Shown: positions 15,031-22,810, counted from the stretch's first letter. The stretch: DNA of 34,118 bases from Micavibrio sp. (GCA_002695035.1 NZNU01000063.1:1-34118), one strand, 5' to 3'. Notes: generated from the letters alone by a model not told the origin. Numbers and translations are program-made.

Positions 15031-15756
15031 ATGGAAAATGGTGCATATATAGGATTATCGAGACAAATGGTTCTCCGCACAGGTATGGATCTTGTGGCAA
15101 ACAATATTGCCAACGCGTCCACGCCAGGTTACCGCACACAAACACCTTTATTTGCAGAGCATTTGGCTGACCCTAAAGGTGGCCGTGAGGCAATCTCAAT
15201 GGTAACTGATTACGGACAGTTCGACAGTACAAAAGAGGGCCCGATGCGGATGACCGGCGGAGAGCTGGATGTTGCATTAAATGGTCCGGGCTTTTTCGGG
15301 GTAAACGGGCCGGAAGGACTTCAATATACACGGGCCGGTAATTTCACAATGAATAATGAGCGTGAACTAATCACAGCATCAGGCTATCTGGTTGCAGATA
15401 CCGGAGGAGGGGCAATTAATATTCCCGAAGATGCAAAGGAAATCAAAATTGACCGTGAAGGGCGTGTCTCTACCGAGCAGGGCGAAGTTGGTCAGATCAT
15501 GGTCAGGGAATTTACCAATCCACAAATGCTCTCACCAAGTGGAAGCGGTCTTTACGCATCAGCAGATGAGGGTATACCGCCTGAGAACACACAAGTATTC
15601 CAAGGGCAGCTGGAAGGATCCAACGTACAGCCGGTCTTTGAAATGACCCGTATGATTGAGATTTCACGCGAATATCAGGCACTGCAACGCTTTATGCAGA
15701 GTGACCACGATTTACAAAGAACAGCCATTCAACGTCTGGGACGTCCGGCAGGATAA
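15031..15756 (+). CDS. flgF: Flagellar rod protein FlgF
   Basis: FlgF is a distal-side rod subunit. The 241-residue product has the N-terminal axial motif (RQMVLRTGMDLVANNIANASTPGYR), the central rod-family segment (LNGPGFFGVNGPEGLQYTRAGNFTMN) and the C-terminal helix motif (MIEISREYQALQRFMQSDHDLQRTAIQRLG). AAGGCAGG precedes ATG 15031. It is followed 62 bases downstream by flgG, and the sigma-54 promoter upstream should serve both. The size is normal for alphaproteobacterial FlgF. Confidence 0.96.
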   Translation: MENGAYIGLSRQMVLRTGMDLVANNIANASTPGYRTQTPLFAEHLADPKGGREAISMVTDYGQFDSTKEGPMRMTGGELDVALNGPGFFGVNGPEGLQYTRAGNFTMNNERELITASGYLVADTGGGAINIPEDAKEIKIDREGRVSTEQGEVGQIMVREFTNPQMLSPSGSGLYASADEGIPPENTQVFQGQLEGSNVQPVFEMTRMIEISREYQALQRFMQSDHDLQRTAIQRLGRPAG

Positions 15757-15818
15757 ACAGATATAAAAAACTGACGAAGTAACATAATTGACACAAGTTT
15801 AAACAAGGAGTGTAGACA

Positions 15819-16604
15819 ATGAGATCACTTAATATAGGCGCAACAGGAATGCTGGCTCAACAGATGAATGTTGACGTTATTTCCAATAACATTGCTAATA
15901 TGACAACAACCGGTTTTAAAAGACAGCGTATTGAGTTTCAGGACCTTATGTACCAGAACATGACACGCCCCGGTGCAACATCGTCTTCTGCCGACACAAT
16001 CGTCCCTTCCGGACTTCAGATTGGTCTTGGTGTGAAACCTGCGACAACATATCGTATTCACACACAAGGAACAGTAAACCTGACAGATAGTGAGCTGGAT
16101 CTTGCCATTGACGGGCAGGGCTTCTTCCAGATTGAACTGCCAAACGGTGATGCGGCATACACGAGGTCAGGTTCTTTCCAGCTTAACCAGGATGGTGAAA
16201 TCGTAACATCACAAGGATACCGTGTCGAACCCGGCATAACCATCCCAGATGATGCTGTTAACCTGGAAGTAAATGCCGAGGGACAGGTCTTTATTTCCCT
16301 GCGTGGACAAGCAGAAATGCAAAATGTTGGTCAGCTGGAGCTTGTAAACTTCATCAATCCGGCAGGTCTAGAAGCCATAGGCGACACGATGTTTGCCGAA
16401 ACCGAGGCGTCTGGTGATCCAATGGCCGGTAACCCGGGTGAAGAAAACATGGGAACCATCCTGCAAGGCGCGCTGGAGCAATCCAATGTCGATGTGGTGA
16501 AAGAAATCACCAACATGATTACAGCCCAGAGAGCCTATGAGATGAATTCTCAGGTGATTTCAACATCAGATGAGATGATGGGCACAATTACACAGCTTAG
16601 ATAA
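15819..16604 (+). CDS. flgG: Distal rod protein FlgG
   Basis: FlgG forms the distal rod of the flagellar basal body. The 261-residue length is exact for the family. The N-terminus (RSLNIGATGMLAQQMNVDVISNNIANMTTTGFKRQR), the central ELDLAIDGQGFFQIE segment and the C-terminus (VKEITNMITAQRAYEMNSQ, ending MMGTITQLR) are all canonical. AAGGAG precedes ATG 15819. No terminator follows; the next gene, flgA, has its own sigma-54 promoter in the 118-base gap. Confidence 0.98.
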   Translation: MRSLNIGATGMLAQQMNVDVISNNIANMTTTGFKRQRIEFQDLMYQNMTRPGATSSSADTIVPSGLQIGLGVKPATTYRIHTQGTVNLTDSELDLAIDGQGFFQIELPNGDAAYTRSGSFQLNQDGEIVTSQGYRVEPGITIPDDAVNLEVNAEGQVFISLRGQAEMQNVGQLELVNFINPAGLEAIGDTMFAETEASGDPMAGNPGEENMGTILQGALEQSNVDVVKEITNMITAQRAYEMNSQVISTSDEMMGTITQLR

Positions 16605-16618
16605 AAATAAATAAGAAG

Positions 16619-16635
16619 TTGGCACGGAGCTTGCA
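16619..16635 (+). promoter_or_regulatory. Sigma-54 promoter for flgA-flgH
   Basis: The sequence TTGGCACGGAGCTTGCA is a near-ideal RpoN promoter: GG at 16621-16622, GC at 16633-16634, ten bases between. Predicted transcription starts near 16646, giving a leader of about 77 nucleotides to flgA. Confidence 0.9.
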
Positions 16636-16648
16636 AAGATAAAAACAA

Positions 16649-16663
16649 CGGAAAAAAGTTCCG
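16649..16663 (+). promoter_or_regulatory. Perfect inverted repeat at the flgA transcript start
   Basis: CGGAAAAAAGTTCCG is a perfect palindrome (CGGAA, five-base centre, TTCCG) placed just after the predicted sigma-54 start. It resembles the CGGAAAAAA elements upstream of flgF and flgI and could be an FlbD-type site in a downstream position. It could equally act as an RNA hairpin, and a second small hairpin (GCCTT-AAAA-AAGGC, 16665-16678) follows it directly. Confidence 0.4.
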
Positions 16664-16722
16664 CGCCTTAAAAAAGGCAAGAAAGAATAGAAAGGTAATA
16701 ATTTAAAAGGGAGTTTGGAGTT

Positions 16723-17727
16723 ATGAACGTGTATGTAGCAAAATCAACACCGATCAGTACAGAAAATGGCATTGCCGCCATTGGTGTTCTAGCATTCAAG
16801 TCACTGATAATATCAATTATTGTAGGCGCCTTGTTTATTTATGCCATGCTGCATATTAAGCAGGCAACAGCTGCAGACCTGAAAATGGTCAGTGTCATTA
16901 ACGAAGATGTTTTAAGAGTAGGCGATATTTTTGAAAATGCCTCTGGTAAAGCAGATATTGTAATCGGACGCGCACCACTACCGGGTCAGGACATGACTTT
17001 AAATGCACGCACATTGATGCGCATTGCGAAATCTCTGAATATTTCATGGCAGCCACAATCAGTGCTTGATCAGGTTGTTATTCGCCGTGAAGCCACAATG
17101 ATCGGCTTTGACACAGTCAACACAAGTCTTAAGCAAGCCTTAAATGACAAGGCTGGTCTGAGTAATCTTGAATTGGTTGTTAATGAAAGCTTGGCAGGTA
17201 TGACGTTGCCTAAGGGCGAGCCTGCAACAGCCGATGTTCAGGATATCCGCTATAACCCACAAGATAACAGCTTTGTTGCGACCTTGCTGGCACCTTCTGC
17301 CGAGCGTCCTCTTAAGCGCTTTAAGGTCACAGGCTATGCCCATAAGCTGATAGAAGTGCCTACTTTGGCCTCATCTGTAAAACGTGGCGATATTATATCG
17401 GCCTCTGACATACAAATGGTGGAACTGCGCGAAAATATGCTTTCACGTAACGTAATAACCAATCTAGCTGACTTGCAGGGCATGGCCGCAGCCAAAGATA
17501 TCAGTTCCTCGCAGCCTATCCGCACAATGGATATAACACTGCCACAACTGGTCGATCGCGGCGGTGAACTGACTATCATATACAAGGCCGGAACAATGAG
17601 CCTTACTGCCAAGGGTAAAGCCTTACAAAACGGAGCCCGTGGAGAGCTGATAAGAGTGGTTAACCTGGCCAGTAACAAGAACCTTCAAGGTATGGTTACA
17701 GGCGATCACGAAGTCACAATTTACTAA
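16723..17727 (+). CDS. flgA: P-ring assembly chaperone FlgA
   Basis: FlgA is a periplasmic chaperone for P-ring (FlgI) assembly. The 334-residue product has a hydrophobic export segment (about residues 25-46, ending near KQATAADLK) and a C-terminal SAF-type domain: LIEVPTLASSVKRGDIISASDI, then QGMAAAKDISSSQPIRTMDI, and near the end LTIIYKAGTMSLTAKGKAL. It is longer than enterobacterial FlgA (about 220 residues), as is common in Alphaproteobacteria. GGGAG and GGAG precede ATG 16723. flgH follows after 59 bases. Confidence 0.94.
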   Translation: MNVYVAKSTPISTENGIAAIGVLAFKSLIISIIVGALFIYAMLHIKQATAADLKMVSVINEDVLRVGDIFENASGKADIVIGRAPLPGQDMTLNARTLMRIAKSLNISWQPQSVLDQVVIRREATMIGFDTVNTSLKQALNDKAGLSNLELVVNESLAGMTLPKGEPATADVQDIRYNPQDNSFVATLLAPSAERPLKRFKVTGYAHKLIEVPTLASSVKRGDIISASDIQMVELRENMLSRNVITNLADLQGMAAAKDISSSQPIRTMDITLPQLVDRGGELTIIYKAGTMSLTAKGKALQNGARGELIRVVNLASNKNLQGMVTGDHEVTIY

Positions 17728-17786
17728 TAACAATAATAAATAAGGTCATAAAAACACTAAAATTAAACCTAAAAAGGTGGGTCATT

Positions 17787-18560
17787 ATGAACAAGACAAT
17801 GAAGAAAAATTTGAAAAATACACTTAAAGGATTATCACTGGCACTGGTTACAACCACAATGCTTAGTGCCTGTGGGGCAGGGGAGCGCCTTGCCAATATC
17901 GGAGCGACACCGGATGTCAGCCAGATAGATAACCCTGCCAATTCAACAACGGCCAATGCGGTATCCATGCCGATGCCTGCACCGGTGACAGTAACACAGA
18001 AAGCAAATTCACTATGGTCATCTGATAAGCGGAGCTTCTTTAAAGACCAGCGCGCCTCTGATGTCGGTGACATCCTTACCGTTCTTATCAATATTGATGA
18101 TGAGGCAGAACTTGAAAACGAGACAAGCCGCTCACGCTCAAGCAATGAGAATGCAGGACTGAACAGCCTGCTTGGATATGAAACGCATTTGGACAAAGTC
18201 TTTCCCGAGGCCATCGATAATAACAGTCTTGTAGGACTTGGCGCAGACTCAGCCCATAGCGGTCAAGGTTCAACTGAGCGGGAAGAGCAGGTTGACCTGA
18301 AGCTCGCAGCGGTAGTTACACAACAATTACCAAATGGCAATATGGTTATCGTCGGCCGTCAGGAGGTGCGTGTGAACTTTGAGAAACGTATATTGGAGTT
18401 TGCAGGTGTTATCAGACCTGAAGACATTACAATTAACAATACAATCCCGTATGAAAAAGTTGCTGAGGCAAGAATTTCCTACGGAGGTAAGGGACAGATT
18501 ACAGATGTCCAGCAGCCTAGATACGGACAACAAGCTTATGACATATTGTTCCCATTCTAG
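17787..18560 (+). CDS. flgH: L-ring lipoprotein FlgH
   Basis: FlgH builds the outer-membrane L ring. The 257-residue product has a lipoprotein signal with lipobox LSAC (Cys29). The family segments follow: NSLWSSDKRSFFKDQRASDVGDILTVLI, then LAAVVTQQLPNGNMVIVGRQEVRVNFEKR, and VIRPEDITINNTIPYEKVAEARISYGGKG. AGGTGG precedes ATG 17787. A strong terminator lies about 90 bases after its stop codon, closing the flagellar transcription unit. Confidence 0.97.
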   Translation: MNKTMKKNLKNTLKGLSLALVTTTMLSACGAGERLANIGATPDVSQIDNPANSTTANAVSMPMPAPVTVTQKANSLWSSDKRSFFKDQRASDVGDILTVLINIDDEAELENETSRSRSSNENAGLNSLLGYETHLDKVFPEAIDNNSLVGLGADSAHSGQGSTEREEQVDLKLAAVVTQQLPNGNMVIVGRQEVRVNFEKRILEFAGVIRPEDITINNTIPYEKVAEARISYGGKGQITDVQQPRYGQQAYDILFPF

Positions 18561-18647
18561 ACTGACTTAAAAGAATTTGTTCCGGCTCGCAGACAAAGAA
18601 ATAAGAGCGCAGGAACATCACCAGTGACCCAACCACCCTACCTTGAA

Positions 18648-18683
18648 GCGCCGGGAATAAACCCCCGGCGCATTTTTTCTTTA
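18648..18683 (+). terminator. Rho-independent terminator after flgH
   Basis: An eight-base perfect stem, GCGCCGGG (18648-18655) with CCCGGCGC (18664-18671), and an eight-base loop are followed by ATTTTTTCTTT. It ends the flgA-flgH unit and separates it from the small-peptide island. Confidence 0.92.
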
Positions 18684-18799
18684 TTGCCGTTTACATAATG
18701 TATACAAATAGTCTTGAAATTAGCACAATCGGGAAATCATAAGATTGCACTAATAGGCTAAACTGAAATTATGGGTGGCAATTAACAAGAAAGATAAAA

Positions 18800-19006
18800 A
18801 TGATAAAACTCAGAAGAAAACAAAAGAAATATCTACAGGCAATCACATTTTCTTTTTTTCTCATGGCTTTTTTCGTAGGTAGTTTGAGTACGGCTTATAT
18901 GAGTTCCGGTCCCATCATTCTAGGCACTGAAATGAATGCAAATGGAACAGTGGAATATCTGTGTCTTGGGAATGGCTGCCACGACATGTTGGAAATGGAC
19001 TGGTAA
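18800..19006 (+). CDS. Small secreted Cys-containing peptide precursor (paralogue 1)
   Basis: The 68-residue product has a very basic N-terminus (KLRRKQKKY), one hydrophobic helix (about residues 14-30) and a likely signal-peptidase site around STA, leaving a mature peptide of roughly 35-40 residues. The mature part holds CLGNGC followed by HDMLEMDW. The helix and the SSG after it align without gaps with the second small gene at 19873, and both mature parts have two Cys separated by four residues with Asn at the third. It ends two bases before the converging response-regulator gene. The ribosome-binding site is weak. I do not recognise the family; function is unknown. Confidence 0.65.
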   Translation: MIKLRRKQKKYLQAITFSFFLMAFFVGSLSTAYMSSGPIILGTEMNANGTVEYLCLGNGCHDMLEMDW

Positions 19007-19008
19007 GG

Positions 19009-19701
19009 CTACCCTATAAATAAATAACCTATGCCCCGTATAGTTTTGATATATTCGGGGTTTTTGGGATCATCACCTAATTTTTTCCGAATACGTCCAA
19101 TTAAAATATCGATACTGCGGTCATAGCTGTCACTTTCGAGCTTATCCAGGTTTTGAAATATCTGATCACGTGACACTTTGCGCCCTTTTGCTGCTATAAG
19201 AATGGAGAGAATATCATACTCTGTTGCAGTCAGACCCGCGTCATGACCATCCACATGGATGACCTGATGTTGATTGTCATCAAGAAACCAAGGGCCGAAT
19301 TTTGTGTCTCTGGTCTCGTCTTCTGCCTGAATAACAGGCTGACAGCGCCTGAGTACAGCCTTGATGCGTGCAGCCAGTTCGCGGGGGAGAATTGGTTTTA
19401 GTAAGTAATCATCTGCGCCGGTTTCCAGACCGATAATTTTTTCAACATCTGTGCTGTTACCACTGAGCAGAATTATAGGCGCTTGGGATTGTTTACGAAT
19501 ATCCAGCACTAAATCAAGACCGTTCTTGCCGGGTAGCTCATAATCCAAAAGAAATAAATCAACTTTTTCGAGAATGCATTTCTCATCAATGTTCAGGCCA
19601 TCTGAGAAGGGTGTCACGTTATAACCTTCCGAGGATAAAAACTCTGTAAACATGGAGTTTATATTTTCATCGTCCTCAATAAAGACTATGTGTGCTCCCA
19701 T
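19009..19701 (-). CDS. OmpR/PhoB-family response regulator (orphan)
   Basis: From ATG 19701 the product is 230 residues: a receiver domain (about 1-120) and an OmpR-type winged helix (about 130-228). Phosphorylation residues are intact: acidic pair ED at 9-10, phosphoacceptor Asp53 (FLLDYELPG), Ser80 (LLSGN) and Lys102 (LLKP). The DNA-binding domain shows LTATEYDILSILIAAKGRKVSR and RSIDILIGRIRKKLGD. In-frame ATGs at 19788 and 19740 would add 29 or 16 residues of no receiver character, so 19701 is preferred, though its ribosome-binding site is poor. No histidine kinase gene is nearby. It lies between two related small secreted-peptide genes, one convergent and one divergent. Confidence 0.92.
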   Translation of the reverse strand: MGAHIVFIEDDENINSMFTEFLSSEGYNVTPFSDGLNIDEKCILEKVDLFLLDYELPGKNGLDLVLDIRKQSQAPIILLSGNSTDVEKIIGLETGADDYLLKPILPRELAARIKAVLRRCQPVIQAEDETRDTKFGPWFLDDNQHQVIHVDGHDAGLTATEYDILSILIAAKGRKVSRDQIFQNLDKLESDSYDRSIDILIGRIRKKLGDDPKNPEYIKTIRGIGYLFIG

Positions 19702-19872
19702 GGAAAACCTGTATTGTATAGCTTTAATTATCTGACTCATTAGAAGTTTATCATATACTTCGTTAACAAAATAGATACAAAATGCCATAAAATTACCGCT
19801 AAAACGAAAAACGGCTTTTACAAAGCTATGATAAATTTATGTAAATGAGATAATTTTATTATGGAGAGTTAA

Positions 19873-20070
19873 ATGTCAAAAACATTAAAATCAAAAGAAT
19901 TTCATGCCTTATGCTTTGCTTTTTTTCTGTTTTTAGCACTGGCTGCCTCCTTAAGTATGGCACTTGCGTCTTCCGGCCATGATTCTGATGATGGCTCGGG
20001 ACTGATTATCACAGAGAACGTGATCTGCCAGGATAATATATGTTTGCCAACCAGCATGTTTGGAGGATAG
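19873..20070 (+). CDS. Small secreted Cys-containing peptide precursor (paralogue 2)
   Basis: The 65-residue product has a signal peptide (basic start, helix at about residues 14-30, cleavage likely after SMALA) and a mature part of about 33 residues, Asp/Gly/Ser-rich and ending ICQDNICLPTSMFGG. The two Cys have the same spacing as in the 18800 gene (C-x-x-N-x-C). Over 21 aligned positions from FAFFL to SSG about half are identical with that gene, so they are paralogues. A good GGAGA precedes ATG 19873. It is divergent from the response regulator and followed by a terminator at 20135. Function unknown. Confidence 0.7.
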   Translation: MSKTLKSKEFHALCFAFFLFLALAASLSMALASSGHDSDDGSGLIITENVICQDNICLPTSMFGG

Positions 20071-20134
20071 CAGAATAAAATAATACCCTTATCTGGATAA
20101 CCTGATACCCTCAATACCTTTGCTATTCAGATAG

Positions 20135-20164
20135 AAAAAGCGCCGGTCAGCCCGGCGTTTTTTT
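20135..20164. terminator. Bidirectional terminator between peptide 2 and the HELHH protein gene
   Basis: The stem CGCCGG (20141-20146) / CCGGCG (20152-20157) with a five-base loop is flanked by AAAAAG and a run of seven T, so it can terminate from both sides. The stop codon of the minus-strand gene lies inside the T run. Confidence 0.88.
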
Positions 20165-21515
20165 ATGGTTGCTTTATGTCCGCATTGAGTTTGTTTATAG
20201 CGCGGGCCTTGGCATCATCGCCAAAGCAAAATCCAAAGATATTTCCCGCCGCCTCGGCGCCGTAGACTTTTACTTCGTTAGCGGCACCTTCAAAATCCTT
20301 TCGTGCCATAAGTGCTGTCGCTTTAAATGTGCCATCAACTAATGTGGAAACCGCACCCAGAATAGGTGTCCTTTTAGCTACAAAATCAAAGCCTTTGCTA
20401 AGTTTGCTTGCCAATGGTGCTCCTTTAATGTCCTCCCATTCGGCCTGGCGTAAATCATGACCTTCCAAATTGCTTAAATCTTTTCCTAAAATATCAACAT
20501 TATATTTATGTTGCCTAAGCTCACCCTGCAAAGCAGCTTTACGTGCAAGTTGTGCGTAAAGCTGAGTATTGCTGTCTACGGCAGGATTTGAGGCGATTTT
20601 TTCCAAACGGTCCGCTAGCGAACTAAGGTCAGGGTCGCGGTAATCTTTAATGCGTTCCCTGTCGTCTTCTGTGGCCAACAATTTATCGAGTACTGGGTCG
20701 ACGCATTTAAAACCATCATCAAAATATTTGCCGTGAATTTCTTTTTGCAGATATTCCGAGGGACAATGTGTGATTGCTTTATGCCCGATAAGTTCAGCAT
20801 AAAGCCTTACCCTTAATTCCATGACACGGGTAGAGGTTAGCGGATCAGGTGTTTCAGAATCATGACTGAAAAAATGCCTGTGCAAATTATGTGCAAAATC
20901 GTAGACGCCGACTTCACCAAATAAAGTAGTTAAAGCACGGTTTTGTACATGGGCTCTGACAACCTCAGTTGACCCGCCAGCGTCCAGATAATCCTGTAAT
21001 GCGCGTTTATCGCATTCAAATTCCTCCGCATTGATTTCGTCAGGCTGTTCGTTTTTTGCCCTTAATCTGGCGTGATGAAGTTCATGCCGCAATGTAATAT
21101 AATCGGAATCCTCCTTGGGAATAGGATTGTTTATTAGGTATCGCGTGTCGTTTAATTGGTATCGTAAGTTATCTGTAGGAGTACTGAGTTTCGATGCTTT
21201 TAAAAGCCCAAAAGCCAAATGTTTTTCCCTTGTCCCTAAAGTATTAAGAAGGCCACCAACATAATCAGCACTATCTTTAGCCACTTCAAACAGGGAAATA
21301 TGGTCTGAGGCAGGGCAGAATTCCAGCCAGCGGCGTTTTAAATTCGCCGCACGCTCTGATAATTCTGTATCAGAATAAAAATCGTAAAGTGTGTCTTTGA
21401 AAACGCCTAGATCTTCGGAGTAATAGGTCAAAACGGGTCGACCGATTTCGGCAGATAATTCCTCATCCGTATGAACGGGCGCAACAAAGCCGCTATCTAT
21501 TAAATTTCCACTCAT
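20163..21515 (-). CDS. Putative zincin-like protein with HELHH motif, unknown function
   Basis: The 450-residue product has no obvious signal peptide. Residues 144-148 read HELHH, a fit to the HExxH zinc-binding motif, followed 16 residues later by EFECD (Glu165, Asp169), matching an ExxxD pattern found in gluzincin-type metallopeptidases. Both lie in predicted helices. The rest is soluble and mostly helical. A late segment (about 380-440) is Ala/Gly-rich with possible amphipathic character (LGAVSTLVDGTFKATALM, then AAGNIFGFCFGDDAKARAI). I do not recognise the family and no flagellar link is evident. It lies between two terminators and appears to be transcribed alone. It could be a peptidase or a pseudoenzyme; only the motif supports this. 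Confidence 0.7.
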   Translation of the reverse strand: MSGNLIDSGFVAPVHTDEELSAEIGRPVLTYYSEDLGVFKDTLYDFYSDTELSERAANLKRRWLEFCPASDHISLFEVAKDSADYVGGLLNTLGTREKHLAFGLLKASKLSTPTDNLRYQLNDTRYLINNPIPKEDSDYITLRHELHHARLRAKNEQPDEINAEEFECDKRALQDYLDAGGSTEVVRAHVQNRALTTLFGEVGVYDFAHNLHRHFFSHDSETPDPLTSTRVMELRVRLYAELIGHKAITHCPSEYLQKEIHGKYFDDGFKCVDPVLDKLLATEDDRERIKDYRDPDLSSLADRLEKIASNPAVDSNTQLYAQLARKAALQGELRQHKYNVDILGKDLSNLEGHDLRQAEWEDIKGAPLASKLSKGFDFVAKRTPILGAVSTLVDGTFKATALMARKDFEGAANEVKVYGAEAAGNIFGFCFGDDAKARAINKLNADIKQP

Positions 21516-21531
21516 ATTTTAGTCCAAACAA

Positions 21532-21560
21532 AAACCACGCCCCTATTATAGGCGTGGTTT
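21532..21560 (-). terminator. Rho-independent terminator after dksA
   Basis: A ten-base perfect stem, AAACCACGCC (21532-21541) with GGCGTGGTTT (21551-21560), has a nine-base loop. On the minus strand it is followed by TTTTTG, so it ends the dksA transcript 35 bases after the stop codon. Confidence 0.85.
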
Positions 21561-21594
21561 ATGAAAAATTGGTAAAAAATTAAGTTTCTAAGCC

Positions 21595-22026
21595 TTAATC
21601 GTCGCGGTGTGTGCGCTCCATACGCTCGTGTCTTTCCTGAGCCTCAAGGCTGAGTGTCGCGATAGGACGTGCATCAAGACGCTTAACCGAGATTGGGTCG
21701 CCTGTTTCTTCACAATACCCGTAGGAATCATCATCAATACGCATCAGGGCTTCGTTGATTTTGTTAATTAACTTGCGTTCACGGTCGCGTGTACGAAGCT
21801 CAAGTGCGTGGTCTGTTTCGGCAGAGGCACGGTCAGTCATGTCTGGTTTGTTCAGCTCAACACCTTGAAGTGTTTCTTTAATTGTTTCTGAGGATTCACG
21901 AATAAGCTCAGAACGCCAGGCTATAAGCTTGTTTCTGAAATATTCCTGCATAACAGGATTCATAAACTCTTCGTCATCACTTGGTTGGTAATCCTGAGGA
22001 ACAATCGCGCTTGATGGGTTTGACAT
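21595..22026 (-). CDS. dksA: DksA-family RNA polymerase-binding regulator
   Basis: DksA binds the secondary channel of RNA polymerase and works with ppGpp. The preferred start is ATG 22026, with TTGGAGG eight bases upstream, giving 143 residues; an in-frame start at 22092 would add 22 residues without family match. The C-terminal zinc-finger region reads YGYCEETGDPISVKRLDARPI and has one Cys instead of four, as is typical of alphaproteobacterial DksA. The coiled-coil helices (RNKLIAWRSELIRESSETI, then DRASAETDHALELRTRDRERKLI) are intact. In Caulobacter, dksA is also next to fliX and the rod/ring genes, so the location is conserved. The order here matches that neighbourhood. Confidence 0.93.
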   Translation of the reverse strand: MSNPSSAIVPQDYQPSDDEEFMNPVMQEYFRNKLIAWRSELIRESSETIKETLQGVELNKPDMTDRASAETDHALELRTRDRERKLINKINEALMRIDDDSYGYCEETGDPISVKRLDARPIATLSLEAQERHERMERTHRDD

Positions 22027-22149
22027 TTTAAACCTCCAATAAAAATCATTTAAAAACCGCAAAACACTATTCAATACCCTTACAAAAGGCAAGCATTTTC
22101 GCGTAGCTTAAGGATATAGGCGGGGGATGAAAAAAAGCAAATAAATGTC

Positions 22150-22590
22150 TTAAACGACGTTATCCATAGAGATGCGCATTTTCGCGATCTCAATTTGAGC
22201 GCGCAGATCGATCTGATCCAATATTTCCGTCAGTCTGGGGTCGTTGATTTTTTCCCGATGGCTGGAGGCGATGTCGGCAAGGTTCAAAAGATGGCCTACT
22301 GTCATATTTCCGTTAAGAAGGCGCATGTGAAGTCCCTCAAGTTCGGCAAGAATATCATCTGCTCGCTCACGCATGCGGTTGCGCGCTGCGCGTTCGGTAG
22401 GGTCTTCGGCAGCCTGCGCTGCGAGAAGGGCCTCTACACTATTGATGCTTTGGCTCTGAGATGTAGAGGATGTGCCAGCAACATCGCTTTCTTTAAGAAA
22501 GACGCCGAAACCATCTCCGCTTGAGCCGGCTTTACCGCTTTTCTTGGAGCTGGAGGATTTCTGTGATCTGTCTGGGCCCTGAATTTTCAT
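22150..22590 (-). CDS. fliX: Flagellar assembly regulator FliX
   Basis: FliX couples basal-body assembly to FlbD activity in Caulobacter and related bacteria. The 146-residue product has a Ser/Lys/Gly-rich N-terminus (MKIQGPDRSQKSSSSKKSG) and the conserved helical C-terminus: DDILAELEGLHMRLLNGNM, then NDPRLTEILDQIDLRAQIEIAKMR. These fit FliX. It is divergent from flgI and downstream neighbours dksA, the same arrangement as in Caulobacter. The 327-base gap to flgI holds the flgI promoter region and no complete CtrA box. Confidence 0.9.
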   Translation of the reverse strand: MKIQGPDRSQKSSSSKKSGKAGSSGDGFGVFLKESDVAGTSSTSQSQSINSVEALLAAQAAEDPTERAARNRMRERADDILAELEGLHMRLLNGNMTVGHLLNLADIASSHREKINDPRLTEILDQIDLRAQIEIAKMRISMDNVV

Positions 22591-22724
22591 AGTTTTTTCC
22601 GTTTTCTTAGAAGAGAGGCAAACCCGTCTCTTATATATAAGTATATACTATATGGCGCTGACAATCCAATAAAAGCCACCACGAAAAAAACTAATCCGCC
22701 CATTTCGAAAAAAGTGCACTCTCA

Positions 22725-22740
22725 CCGGAAAAAATTGCCG
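22725..22740 (+). promoter_or_regulatory. Candidate FlbD-type activator site upstream of flgI
   Basis: CCGGAAAAAATTGCCG lies about 85 bases upstream of the flgI sigma-54 promoter and is nearly identical to the element before flgF. CGAAAAAAA (22682) and CGAAAAAAG (22706) precede it, so three A-tracts recur at 24 and about 20 bases. FlbD and FliX, which act together on sigma-54 promoters, are both encoded in the window. The rest of the gap 22591-22917 shows only the promoter, its leader and a weak hairpin at 22605-22630. Confidence 0.5.
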
Positions 22741-22810
22741 ATCTAAAGTTACTGTTTCCGTGAAATATTTATAAAATCGTTATATATCAATGATTTAAAT
22801 TACTTTGCGG

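Noticed and set aside
18690-19845. Shared TTTACATAA upstream of both small peptide genes (18690-18698, and 19837-19845 on the minus strand) as a regulator-binding site
   Set aside because: Nine AT-rich bases in opposite orientations and not as the direct repeat OmpR-type regulators prefer; likely chance.
18561-21594. Mobile element or prophage origin for the island
   Set aside because: No transposase, integrase, terminal inverted repeats, att-like duplication or tRNA gene was seen.
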